NCBI GenBank assembly: GCA_016234555.1
Contig: JACRBJ010000074.1
Location: 1 to 64,000 of the forward strand
Length of the DNA: 64,000 bases
DNA from: Chloroflexota bacterium
GTDB taxonomy: Bacteria > Chloroflexota > Anaerolineae > Anaerolineales > Villigracilaceae
Direction: 5' to 3'
Shown: positions 1 to 7,682 of the stretch, piece by piece
Numbering within the stretch: the first letter of the stretch is position 1
How the letters are laid out: each line of letters starts with the position of its first letter
Translations under genes and position numbers: made by a program
Notes under the pieces: model-generated
What the model was told of the DNA's origin: nothing
What the model saw: only the letters and a program-made list of their open reading frames with translations
The model's database searches: none

Positions 1-1
1 C

Positions 2-2920
2 CAGGTGGGCGCAGGGACGATGAACCCTGCCACCTTCCTGCGCGTGCTCGGACCCGAGCCGTGGAACGTGGCGTACGTCGAGCCGTCTGTCCGCCCCGAT
101 GACGGGCGTTACGGCGAGAACCCCAACCGCTTCCAACTGCATACCCAGTATCAGGTCATCCTCAAGCCCGACCCTGGCAACCCGCAGGAACTCTACCTCG
201 AGTCGCTCAAAGCCCTCGGCATTGACCCGCGCCAGCACGACATCCGCTTTGTTGAAGATAACTGGGAACAGCCCGCTATCTCCGCATGGGGACTCGGCTG
301 GGAGGTCTGGCTCGACGGGCAGGAGATCACGCAGTTCACCTACTTCCAGCAGATGGGCGGCATCGCGCTCGACCCCGTCTCAGTCGAGATCACCTATGGG
401 CTCGAACGCATCCTCATCGCGCTTAACAACGCCAAAGCCATCTGGGACGAGGAATGGGGCGCAGGAGTCAACTACGGTGAGATTCGTCATCAAGAGGAAT
501 TCGAACATTCGAAATATTATTTCGAAGTCGCCGACGTGGAACGTGTCCGTGCGATGTACGACCTCTTCTCCGCCGAGGCCGACGCCTGCCTTGCGCAAGG
601 GCTGATCGTCCCCGCCCACGACTACGTTCTCAAATGCTCGCACTCCTTCAACATCCTTGACACCCGCGGCGCCATCTCCGTCGCCGAACGTCAAGCCTTC
701 TTCCGCCGCATCCGTGAACTGGCTCGCGGCGTGGCAGTGGCTTATGGGGAACAGCGCAAGGGACTTGAATATCCGTTGCTCAAAGAAAAACCAACGTCAA
801 ACGTTAAACGTTCAACGTTGCCCGCGACCTTTGACCTTCGACCTTCGACCTTCCTCCTCGAAATCGGCGTCGAAGAACTCCCTGCCTCTGATGTGGATGT
901 CGCTCACGGGCTTTTGACGACCCGCATCCCGACTCTGCTCGATGAACTTCGGCTTGCCCACGGAGACGTTCGCATTTTGACAACCCCGAGGCGGATCGTT
1001 GTTTCGATTGACTCTCTCGCCCCGAATCAGCCCGACCGCGAAGACCTCGTCAAAGGTCCGCCCGCCGATAAGGCTTTGGACAAAGACGGCAAACCGACCC
1101 AAGCCGCAATGGGCTTTGCCAAAAAGAACGGCATCGACCCGTCCGCGCTGGAAGTCCGCGAAGAAGGCGGCGGAAAATATGTCTTCGCCGTCGTCAAACA
1201 AAAGGGACGACCGACTCCCGAAGTCCTCGCCGAGGCTTTGCCCAAGTTGGTGGAGAGCATCAAGTTCGAGAAATCCATGCGCTGGAACGATTCTGGCGTG
1301 GCATTCTCGCGTCCCATTCGCTGGTACGTTGCCCTGCTCGGCGACATGGTCATCCCGTTTGAATATGCGGGTGTCGTAAGCGGCAACATTTCCCGTGGAC
1401 TTCGTCCCTACGGTTCACCCGAAATCAAGATTCCCTCCGCCGATAAATATTTTGATGTGATCCGCGAAGCAGGCATCCTCCTTGACAAGGAAGAACGCAA
1501 AGCCGCTATTGTGGAGCAGGTCAAGCAAGCAGCGGCGCTCATTGGTGGAGAAGCCATTATCGATTATGTAGGGGCGACTGGTCAGTCGCCCTTGCTCGAA
1601 GAAGTTGCCAACCTCATTGAAATGCCCACCGCCGTAATGGGTGGATTCAATGAAGAATTCCTTGCCCTGCCGCGCGACGTGTTGATCTCGGTGATGAAGA
1701 AACACCAACGTTATTTCCCCGTCCAACGTGTAGGGGCGGAGGGCCATCCGCCCCTACTGGCAAAATTTATCGCCATTCGCAACGGCGACGACATCGGCGT
1801 CGACATTGTCCGCGAAGGCAATGAACATGTCCTCGGCGCGCGCTTCGCGGATGCAAACTTCTTCGTCCGCGAAGACCTCAAACTCAAACTCGAAGAATTC
1901 CGTCCGAAGCTATCTGGCTTGATGTTCCACACCAAACTCGGTTCCATGCTTGATAAGTCCGACCGCATCTTGAAACTTGGCGCGGAAGTAGGCGCGATGC
2001 TCGGCTTCAAAGGCGTGGACGAGATCAAGCCGCTCGGGCGAGCGGTCTATCTTGCTAAAGCAGATCTGGTGACTCAGATGGTCACCGAAATGACGTCTCT
2101 GCAAGGCATCATTGGTGGCGAATACGCGCTGCGCTCTGGTGAGTCCGCTGAAGTGGCACAGGCGATCAGCGAACAATATCAAACCGTGCCGCAAAGCAAG
2201 GTCGGTGTTGCGCTTGCTCTCGCAGACCGCATCGACTCGCTCGTCGGTCTCTTCGGTGCGGGACTTGCTCCCACAGGCGCGAAGGATCCCTTTGGGCTGC
2301 GCCGCGCCGCCATCGGTGTTGTCCAGCCGTTGATCGAACATGACGTGGACTTTGACCTTGCAACCGCAGTAAAACTCTCCGCCAAGACCCAGCCGATCCC
2401 CGTCAGCGACGAGGCACAAAAGCAAATTCTGGAATTCCTCGCGGGACGCTTGAAGGTGGTCCTCGGCGACATGGGATTCAAGCATGACGTGGTGGATGCC
2501 GTCCTCGCGGCGCAATCGAACAACCCTGCGGGAACGGTTCGGGCGGTGAATCAACTGTCCGCGTGGGTGGTTCGGGAAGACTGGTCGTCCATTTTGGACG
2601 GCTTCGCCCGCTGCGTGAGAATCATCCGCTCCGCTGGGGTGGATAGTGAAAAGTTGTCTGAGGTCAGTGAGAAGTTATTTGAAGTGGAAGAAGAGAAGAA
2701 TCTCCATCAGGCGTTGAAAGTTGGACGTTCAACATTCAACGATGTGAATGAATTTCTCACCACTGTCGCGGTTCTCATCCCCGCCATCACCGCCTTCTTC
2801 GACAAGGTCATGGTCATGGCAGAGGACGAGAAAGTCAGGCAAAACCGCCTTGCGTTAGTGGGTCGGGTTGCCAGCCTGTCCAAAGGCATTGCTGACTTGA
2901 GCAAACTGGAAGGTTTCTAA
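2..2920 (+). CDS. glyQS: Glycyl-tRNA synthetase, fused alpha and beta subunits (5' partial)
   Basis: Charges tRNA-Gly with glycine in the cytoplasm. The frame is open at the left window edge: it enters at VGAGTMNPATFLR, which matches roughly residue 35 of the E. coli alpha subunit, so about 30-35 residues and the true start lie upstream. The alpha part has GRYGENPNR, the DIRFVEDNWE and WEVWLDGQEITQFTYFQQ signatures and the ITYGLER motif, and runs to about residue 265. After a repeat-derived linker the beta part starts at FLLEIGVEELPASD and runs to the end, closing with an AFFDKVMVMAEDE-type anticodon-binding region. E. coli and most bacteria encode the two subunits separately; a single-chain form is known in some phyla. 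Three short repeat insertions lie in frame within this gene and are listed separately. Confidence 0.95.
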   Translation, partial: QVGAGTMNPATFLRVLGPEPWNVAYVEPSVRPDDGRYGENPNRFQLHTQYQVILKPDPGNPQELYLESLKALGIDPRQHDIRFVEDNWEQPAISAWGLGWEVWLDGQEITQFTYFQQMGGIALDPVSVEITYGLERILIALNNAKAIWDEEWGAGVNYGEIRHQEEFEHSKYYFEVADVERVRAMYDLFSAEADACLAQGLIVPAHDYVLKCSHSFNILDTRGAISVAERQAFFRRIRELARGVAVAYGEQRKGLEYPLLKEKPTSNVKRSTLPATFDLRPSTFLLEIGVEELPASDVDVAHGLLTTRIPTLLDELRLAHGDVRILTTPRRIVVSIDSLAPNQPDREDLVKGPPADKALDKDGKPTQAAMGFAKKNGIDPSALEVREEGGGKYVFAVVKQKGRPTPEVLAEALPKLVESIKFEKSMRWNDSGVAFSRPIRWYVALLGDMVIPFEYAGVVSGNISRGLRPYGSPEIKIPSADKYFDVIREAGILLDKEERKAAIVEQVKQAAALIGGEAIIDYVGATGQSPLLEEVANLIEMPTAVMGGFNEEFLALPRDVLISVMKKHQRYFPVQRVGAEGHPPLLAKFIAIRNGDDIGVDIVREGNEHVLGARFADANFFVREDLKLKLEEFRPKLSGLMFHTKLGSMLDKSDRILKLGAEVGAMLGFKGVDEIKPLGRAVYLAKADLVTQMVTEMTSLQGIIGGEYALRSGESAEVAQAISEQYQTVPQSKVGVALALADRIDSLVGLFGAGLAPTGAKDPFGLRRAAIGVVQPLIEHDVDFDLATAVKLSAKTQPIPVSDEAQKQILEFLAGRLKVVLGDMGFKHDVVDAVLAAQSNNPAGTVRAVNQLSAWVVREDWSSILDGFARCVRIIRSAGVDSEKLSEVSEKLFEVEEEKNLHQALKVGRSTFNDVNEFLTTVAVLIPAITAFFDKVMVMAEDEKVRQNRLALVGRVASLSKGIADLSKLEGF
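791..853 (+). repeat. AACGT-type and GACCTTC repeats forming the glyQS linker
   Basis: Tandem-like AACGTcAAACGTtAAACGTtcAACGT units are followed by three copies of GACCTTcGACCTTC. They encode a linker rich in Ser, Thr, Pro and Arg exactly between the alpha and beta parts of glyQS. The same AACGTT wording appears in dnaG (8245-8276) and, more weakly, near 2713-2742 of glyQS, which marks it as a dispersed repeat that happens to be translated here. Confidence 0.7.
1568..1592 (+). repeat. Palindromic GTAGGGGCG repeat inside glyQS
   Basis: GTAGGGGCGACTG at 1568-1580 is followed by its partner CAGTCGCCC at 1583-1591, giving a 9-bp stem with a two-base loop. It begins with the same GTAGGGGCG word as the elements at 1730 and 11290. 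It is translated in frame (VGATGQSP) just before the LEEVANLIE stretch of the beta subunit, where E. coli has no matching residues as far as I recall. Confidence 0.65.
1730..1757 (+). repeat. Perfect GTAGGGGCGGA palindrome inside glyQS
   Basis: GTAGGGGCGGA (1730-1740) and TCCGCCCCTAC (1747-1757) form a perfect 11-bp stem with a 6-base loop. Translated in frame as VGAEGHPPLL, it sits between the conserved HQRYFPV and FIAIRNG segments of the beta subunit. The same element occurs outside genes at 11290-11316 after the sigma factor gene, so this looks like a mobile palindromic element tolerated in an essential enzyme. Confidence 0.75.
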
Positions 2921-2925
2921 AAAAT

Positions 2926-2954
2926 AAGGGAGATGGCTTGGAGCCATCTCCCTT
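2926..2954. terminator. Perfect 13-bp hairpin after glyQS
   Basis: AAGGGAGATGGCT (2926-2938) pairs perfectly with AGCCATCTCCCTT (2942-2954) around a 3-base loop, six bases after the glyQS stop. There is no T-run on the plus-strand side. An A-tract before it gives a T-run on the minus strand, so it may work best in that direction or simply end and protect the glyQS mRNA. Confidence 0.6.
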
Positions 2955-3114
2955 GCGTGTAGAGATTGCTTGGAATTCGTCATAAACCCGCACGAAAATC
3001 CGGGCAGAATCGTTGTACAATAGGAATGTATTGAAGGCGGGATGGAGCCGGGGACGTAAAAAATTTATTTTTCCTTTGCGAAGAGGCACTTTTTAGTTTT
3101 GATACTTGTAGATT

Positions 3115-4833
3115 ATGAGGAATTCCAGTTTTGTAACCCGCCTTATGGAAATGCTCCCGGAGGAGTTTGGTTCAGTGCGCCAGGCGCGGTCCGGTGATTT
3201 TGGCGCGTTTGCCAGGCTCTATGAATCGTATGTCGAGCGGATTTACCGTTATGTCTATTTTTTTGCGCCGAGCACCCGTACTGCCCAGGTACTTGCCTCG
3301 AAAGTGTTCTTTAAGGCCTGGGATAACCTGGGCCATTACCATGTGGTGGATTCATCCTTTGCCGTGTGGCTCTATTCCATTGCGCGAACTCAGGTAATCG
3401 ACCCCTTCATTACTTCCAAGAAAAATATTGTTCCGGATACCGATTTTGTACTGGCTGCCAAAGGCGGGGATCTTCGAGAGGATTTTCAAATCATACGCAT
3501 CGGACTTCGCTCTTTACCGCTGGAGCAACAACAAGTCCTTGTGTTGAAGTTTATTGTTGGACTGTCAGACAGTGACATAGCATGTGTCGTTGACCGCCAG
3601 ACGGGCAATGTTCGCGCGTTGCAGTTTCATGGTTTGCAGACGCTTACGGAGCATTTGAAGGAAACCAGGTCGAAACTGGATGTAAAAGCATTTCGACAAA
3701 TTTTCGAAAAATGTCTGACTGAACTCTCGAACGGTACATGCAAGCTGGACGAGTGCGAGACGCGGTATCCTGAATATGCTGCTCAGTTGATGCCGCTTCT
3801 TGAGACCGCCCTCCTGCTGGATTGCGGACGCAGTGTAACCCCCATATCCTCATTCAGGGAATATACCCACGATGTGCTGATCCAGCATGTCCAGTCCCGC
3901 CTGCCCCGGCGACGAAATGCCATGCCCATGTTCCAGCGTACGGCTTTGACTTTTGCCATGCTGATTGTGGCTTTTCTTGCGACCGGTACAGCCCATGCCC
4001 AATCCGCCCTGCCGGGAAGCGCTTTCTATGGCTGGAAGCGGACAAGTGAGCAGGTCTGGCGCGTCCTGTCGTCTGACCCGGTTGCCGTGGACCTTGTTCT
4101 TGCCGAGCGCCGGCTCCGTGAGTGGGTCGCAGTTGCAAGTGACCCGGTATACAATGCGAAGGCAAGGATGGATTATTTCGAGGCGCTGACCAAACTGGAA
4201 TCCACGAATGATTTGGATGCCCTGACGCGTATTATCCCTGAGCTTCAAGCGCAACAGCAGATTTTAGAGGTTGCCGGCATGCCAGCCCCTGAACTGGATG
4301 ATTATCTGGTTGATGTGGTATCCACCCTTCCATCTGATTTGGTCGCCGAAATTGCGCCCACGCAAGATGTGCCGGCGGATACGGAAGCTCCCACCGAAGT
4401 TGCGCCGGTGGAAACAGAAGTTCCTACGGAAATTGTTCCAGTGGGAACGGAAGTTCCCATTGAAACTGTGCCAGCAAATACGGAAGTTCCCACTGCGGTT
4501 GTGCCGACCGAAACTGAAATTGTCACTGAAACCGTGCCAACAGAAACGGAAGCTCCTACGGAAGTCGTGCCAGTGGAAACAGAAGCTCCCACGGAAGTTC
4601 CCACAGAAGTTGTGCCGGTGGAAACAGAAGCTCCCACGGAAGTCGTGCCGGTGGAAACGGAAGCTCCCACGGAAGTCGTGCCGGTGGAAACGGAAGCTCC
4701 CACGGAAGTTGCGCCATCACAGACGGAAGCCCCCGCTGAAGTTATGCCGTCAGAAACAGAGACTTCCCCGGTAATTGTGCCAGATCCTGCGCCCATTGTC
4801 GTCCCCGATGCGGCGCCAGTGGTGGAACCATAA
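3115..4833 (+). CDS. ECF-type sigma factor fused to a membrane segment, DUF5667-like domain and Pro/Thr/Glu repeats
   Basis: 572 residues. The first ~190 resemble an ECF sigma factor: region 2 around FARLYESYVERIYRYVYFF to KAWDNLGHYH, and region 4 around LRSLPLEQQQVLVLKF to LQTLTEHL. A middle segment (about 190-270) leads to one membrane-spanning stretch near residues 273-293 (LTFAMLIVAFLATGTAHA). It is followed by ALPGSAFYGWKRTSEQVWRVL, which resembles the start of DUF5667 domains, and then by about 150 residues of TEAPTEVVPVE repeats, presumably outside the cell. The topology suggests a sigma factor tethered to the membrane that would need release to act, but this is inference. A second in-frame ATG at 3145 is possible. 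The gene is monocistronic between two hairpins, and the identity of the region-2 match is moderate. Confidence 0.75.
   Translation: MRNSSFVTRLMEMLPEEFGSVRQARSGDFGAFARLYESYVERIYRYVYFFAPSTRTAQVLASKVFFKAWDNLGHYHVVDSSFAVWLYSIARTQVIDPFITSKKNIVPDTDFVLAAKGGDLREDFQIIRIGLRSLPLEQQQVLVLKFIVGLSDSDIACVVDRQTGNVRALQFHGLQTLTEHLKETRSKLDVKAFRQIFEKCLTELSNGTCKLDECETRYPEYAAQLMPLLETALLLDCGRSVTPISSFREYTHDVLIQHVQSRLPRRRNAMPMFQRTALTFAMLIVAFLATGTAHAQSALPGSAFYGWKRTSEQVWRVLSSDPVAVDLVLAERRLREWVAVASDPVYNAKARMDYFEALTKLESTNDLDALTRIIPELQAQQQILEVAGMPAPELDDYLVDVVSTLPSDLVAEIAPTQDVPADTEAPTEVAPVETEVPTEIVPVGTEVPIETVPANTEVPTAVVPTETEIVTETVPTETEAPTEVVPVETEAPTEVPTEVVPVETEAPTEVVPVETEAPTEVVPVETEAPTEVAPSQTEAPAEVMPSETETSPVIVPDPAPIVVPDAAPVVEP
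4379..4740 (+). repeat. Imperfect tandem repeats encoding TEAPTEVVPVE units
   Basis: About a dozen degenerate units of roughly 24-33 bases (ACGGAAGCTCCCACGGAAGT with GTGCCGGTGGAA) encode ETEAPTEVVPV-type repeats at the C-terminal side of the sigma-fusion protein. The last units, around 4615-4710, are nearly identical to each other, a sign of recent unit gain. Such stretches usually form an extended stalk outside the membrane. Confidence 0.85.
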
Positions 4834-4864
4834 CGGAAGTTCTCCAGGTTGAAATCGCAGTTTG

Positions 4865-4902
4865 AAAATGCGGCAGGCTTATATGCCTGCCGCATTTTAT
4901 TT
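4865..4902 (+). terminator. Rho-independent terminator after the sigma-fusion gene
   Basis: AAAATGCGGCAGGC (4865-4878) and GCCTGCCGCATTTT (4885-4898) form a perfect 14-bp stem with a 6-base loop, running into TTTTATTTAT. It lies 31 bases after the stop codon of the sigma-fusion gene. Confidence 0.9.
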
Positions 4903-4940
4903 ATGACGAATGTCACCTGTGTTTTGTGAACCATGAAGTC

Positions 4941-4946
4941 TATAAT
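4941..4946 (+). promoter_or_regulatory. -10 box TATAAT close to the start of the thioredoxin-fold gene
   Basis: A perfect TATAAT ends 6 bases before the ATG at 4953. Transcription would start at or within a base or two of that ATG, giving a leaderless mRNA. No good -35 is visible. No Shine-Dalgarno precedes the ATG, which fits leaderless translation. Confidence 0.55.
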
Positions 4947-4952
4947 CCTTTC

Positions 4953-6056
4953 ATGGCAGAACAGAATAACCAAGCCCTGCAAAATGCCGAACAGTTTCTG
5001 CGTGAGGGCAGGAAACAGGAAGCTCGATTAACGCTGGTGGAATACGTCAGGGGGAATCCATCCTCCACACGCGGCTGGTGGATGCTCAGTTTTGTGCTGA
5101 CCGATCCGAGGCAGCAGATCGAATGTGTGGAGCATGTGCTGCGGCTCGACTCGAATTACGCCCCTGCCCGGAGCCGGTTGGAAAAACTAAAAGGGAATCT
5201 TCACGCCCCGCCGGCGGTTTCGCCTTTTGTGGTATCCACTCCGTCACAGCCGGTTGCGACTCCCATCCAGCCTTCCATACAAAGCCCCGCTTCGCGTCCC
5301 CGCAAGAAAACGAACAACATGCTTTTGCAGTTTGCAGTGTTGGGCGGTATGGCTTGTGTCGCTTTGGGAATATTCGGGTTTGCCGCAGTGATGGTCGTAC
5401 GGGGAGGTTCCAATGTCTCCATGCAGTCAGCGCAATCAGTTCCACCGGTCCAGCCGACAGCGGTTACGCCAATGTCGCTTCCACCCACCTGGACGCCGCC
5501 CCCACCTGCCACCCTGATCGCCACCTATACACTTATCCCAACAAACACGCCCATCGGGGTGATACCTGATCTTGCAACCCCCACTGTGTTTGTGCTGCCG
5601 ACCGTCGCCATGCCAAAACCCCCGGTTGGCGTTGTCGAAGGAGCTTCCGCCCCTGATTTCAAGTTGACCAATGTAAACACCGATAAAAAGGTCAGGCTAA
5701 GCGATTATCAGGGAAAGGTGGTCATCGTCTTCTTCTGGGCGACCTGGTGTCAGTATTGCAAAATGGAAATGCCTGAGATGGAAAAGGTTTATCGGGCGTA
5801 CAAAGATCAGGGTTTGGTTGTCCTGGCTGTTGATGTGGGGGAGACTGCTGGGAAAGCGCGCAAATACCGCGATGCAAACTCCCTGACCTTTCCAATCCTC
5901 AACGATTCCGAAAGTGAAGTGTCTTCGAAATATCGCGTAACGGGTTTGCCCACGCAGTTCTTCGTAAATCCATCCGGCGTCATCTCTTCCGTGAACGTGG
6001 GCACCATGGATTATTCCAGTCTCAACCTCATGGTCCGGCGTATTCTGCCGCAATGA
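4953..6056 (+). CDS. Membrane-anchored TlpA/ResA-like thioredoxin protein with an N-terminal TPR-like segment
   Basis: Likely a thiol-disulfide oxidoreductase acting outside the cytoplasmic membrane. Residues 1-75 contain helical TPR-like repeats (NAEQFLREGRKQEARLTLVEYV, then CVEHVLRLDSNYAPARSRL). One membrane span lies near residues 122-150, followed by a Pro/Thr-rich linker. The C-terminal ~150 residues are a TlpA-type thioredoxin domain: APDFKLTNVN, the active site WCQYC near residue 265, and the cis-Pro motif GLPTQFFV. The ATG at 4953 is preferred over the GTG at 4926 because of the adjacent -10 box. Reductant or partner proteins are not evident nearby. The TPR-like part is on the cytoplasmic side in this topology, an unusual arrangement. 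Confidence 0.8.
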   Translation: MAEQNNQALQNAEQFLREGRKQEARLTLVEYVRGNPSSTRGWWMLSFVLTDPRQQIECVEHVLRLDSNYAPARSRLEKLKGNLHAPPAVSPFVVSTPSQPVATPIQPSIQSPASRPRKKTNNMLLQFAVLGGMACVALGIFGFAAVMVVRGGSNVSMQSAQSVPPVQPTAVTPMSLPPTWTPPPPATLIATYTLIPTNTPIGVIPDLATPTVFVLPTVAMPKPPVGVVEGASAPDFKLTNVNTDKKVRLSDYQGKVVIVFFWATWCQYCKMEMPEMEKVYRAYKDQGLVVLAVDVGETAGKARKYRDANSLTFPILNDSESEVSSKYRVTGLPTQFFVNPSGVISSVNVGTMDYSSLNLMVRRILPQ

Positions 6057-6057
6057 T

Positions 6058-7656
6058 TTATTCGTAGCTTTCCAATGGGATATTTTCCAGCAGATGATCG
6101 TAGCTGCCTGTGTTCAAATTCCAGATTTCCACGATTCGCTTCCAATCCCACAAATCGCCCCTGACAACAAGGGACAGTTTATCGTAGTACAAGGCGATGT
6201 TTTCATCCTCGATCAGGTTTTCGCCCGCTTTTAGCGTTTCCATGTAACCACTGGGGATGATATGCCGGAAATGACCGATGCGCCATTTATTCACGTCATA
6301 AAGCGGCATGCGCGTCATCAGCGGGTCGGCAAGCGAATTGTGGTCGATGATGTGGAAGTTGGGACCCATTGTCATGGAATTCATCCCCAGCGGACCCACC
6401 AACTTGACTTGGACAGGTTTCTCGGCAAGGTACACCCAGTTGTCGCGGGCATAGCCTGTGGACGGCGCGCTCTTCTTTTTCAAGCGTTCAAAAAATCCAA
6501 GCCCTGTGTAAACGATGCGCTCATCTGAAATTTCGTGCTCGTCGATGTAGATGCGGTGCCCACTCGCATCACCGACACCGAAAGATGGGTTGCGCTGGGG
6601 AATCACAAAGATTGGGGCGATGCCGATCAGCAGGACGAGTCCAATTGCGAGGGCATAGACCTTCGACGACTTGAATTCCAGCGTCGAGAGCAATGCAACA
6701 CAAGCCAGCAGCGGCGTCGAGAAATACCGTCCGCTCATGAAGTCGCCGCCGATGTAGGCCGTGTACAGCAGGTAAATCACCACGCCCGCAATGATCAACC
6801 TGTGCTTCGCGTTTTTGTTGACCAATCCCACGCCGCAGACCGCAAAAATGGTCAACAGGGTGATGGGGTCCATTTTCAACGAATTCAGGTAATAGTAAAG
6901 TCCCTGTCGTATCAGGCTGGATGTTGGGATGCCCGTATTGATCTTTGCGTAAGCCGTGTTTGGGAATGGGAAGCCATAATAGAAAATCGAAAACAACTCC
7001 CAGATGACCAGCGGCAGGAAGCCCAATCCCAATGTGACGAGAGTTTTGCCTTTATTTGGGCTTTGCCAGAACAGGACGAACAGGGCTGGGAAATAGAACA
7101 CCAGCGTGTCCAGCCGGTCGACTCCGCCGAGGGCTGCCAGCAGCGCGAGGAGGAAAATGCTACGCTGTGAGTTTTCCCTTTGGGTCAGGTAAACCAAAAT
7201 GAAAAGCAGCAGGATGAGATGGGTGAGTGGATTTTCCAGTCCCGAGGTGGAGTAATCAATAAAAGCCTTGGAGACGGAGAAAATCAACAGCCCCAGGATT
7301 GCTCCCGCTGTGGATTTCGCCACCTTAAACGCGACGACCATCGCCATCAAAATGGAAATCCCAACCGACAGGAAGATGTTCAGGAAATACATCTGCCCCT
7401 GCCCCAGCGGATTTCCCTTCCAAAGGTTGAAGACGAAATTCGCCGCCGCCTGAATCAAAAACCAAAGGGGGTGGGTAAACGTCTGCACCCGCTCGCCGAT
7501 GTTGAAGACGGGACCGTATCCGTGCAGGAAGTTTTCGAGGGAGCGAAAGGTGATGATCGCGTCGTCGCTGACCCACGAAGTTCGGATGACCAGAAATGCG
7601 TACAGCGCCAGGAATGGGATGACAAGAGCCTTGTGTTTATTAATCCATGAATTCAT
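6058..7656 (-). CDS. GT-C membrane glycosyltransferase, AftB-like
   Basis: A polytopic membrane protein of 532 residues with about ten hydrophobic segments in its first ~400 residues and a soluble C-terminal part. The N-terminal loop carries SDDAIITFRSLENF followed by GERVQTFTHPLWF, the Asp-Asp loop typical of GT-C enzymes. Later GLENPLTHL and FPFPNTAYAK match the pattern of the actinobacterial arabinofuranosyltransferase AftB. It would transfer sugars from a polyprenyl-phosphate donor to an outside acceptor; the actual sugar is unknown. The ATG at 7656 is preferred to the TTG at 7665. The gene is divergent from dnaG with only 26 bases between starts. Confidence 0.7.
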   Translation of the reverse strand: MNSWINKHKALVIPFLALYAFLVIRTSWVSDDAIITFRSLENFLHGYGPVFNIGERVQTFTHPLWFLIQAAANFVFNLWKGNPLGQGQMYFLNIFLSVGISILMAMVVAFKVAKSTAGAILGLLIFSVSKAFIDYSTSGLENPLTHLILLLFILVYLTQRENSQRSIFLLALLAALGGVDRLDTLVFYFPALFVLFWQSPNKGKTLVTLGLGFLPLVIWELFSIFYYGFPFPNTAYAKINTGIPTSSLIRQGLYYYLNSLKMDPITLLTIFAVCGVGLVNKNAKHRLIIAGVVIYLLYTAYIGGDFMSGRYFSTPLLACVALLSTLEFKSSKVYALAIGLVLLIGIAPIFVIPQRNPSFGVGDASGHRIYIDEHEISDERIVYTGLGFFERLKKKSAPSTGYARDNWVYLAEKPVQVKLVGPLGMNSMTMGPNFHIIDHNSLADPLMTRMPLYDVNKWRIGHFRHIIPSGYMETLKAGENLIEDENIALYYDKLSLVVRGDLWDWKRIVEIWNLNTGSYDHLLENIPLESYE

Positions 7657-7666
7657 AGGGGACAAG

Positions 7667-7672
7667 TATAAT
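7667..7672 (+). promoter_or_regulatory. -10 box TATAAT immediately upstream of dnaG
   Basis: Perfect TATAAT with 10 bases to the dnaG ATG at 7683. The transcript start would fall 2-4 bases from the ATG. There is no room for a Shine-Dalgarno, so dnaG is probably expressed from a nearly leaderless mRNA. The -35 position overlaps the divergent glycosyltransferase gene and has no clear match. Confidence 0.55.
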
Positions 7673-7682
7673 TCATCTGACT

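Noticed and set aside
4379..4740. Repeats resembling a CRISPR array
   Set aside because: Units are adjacent without unique spacers, stay in one reading frame and encode TEAPTEVVPVE, so they are protein repeats.
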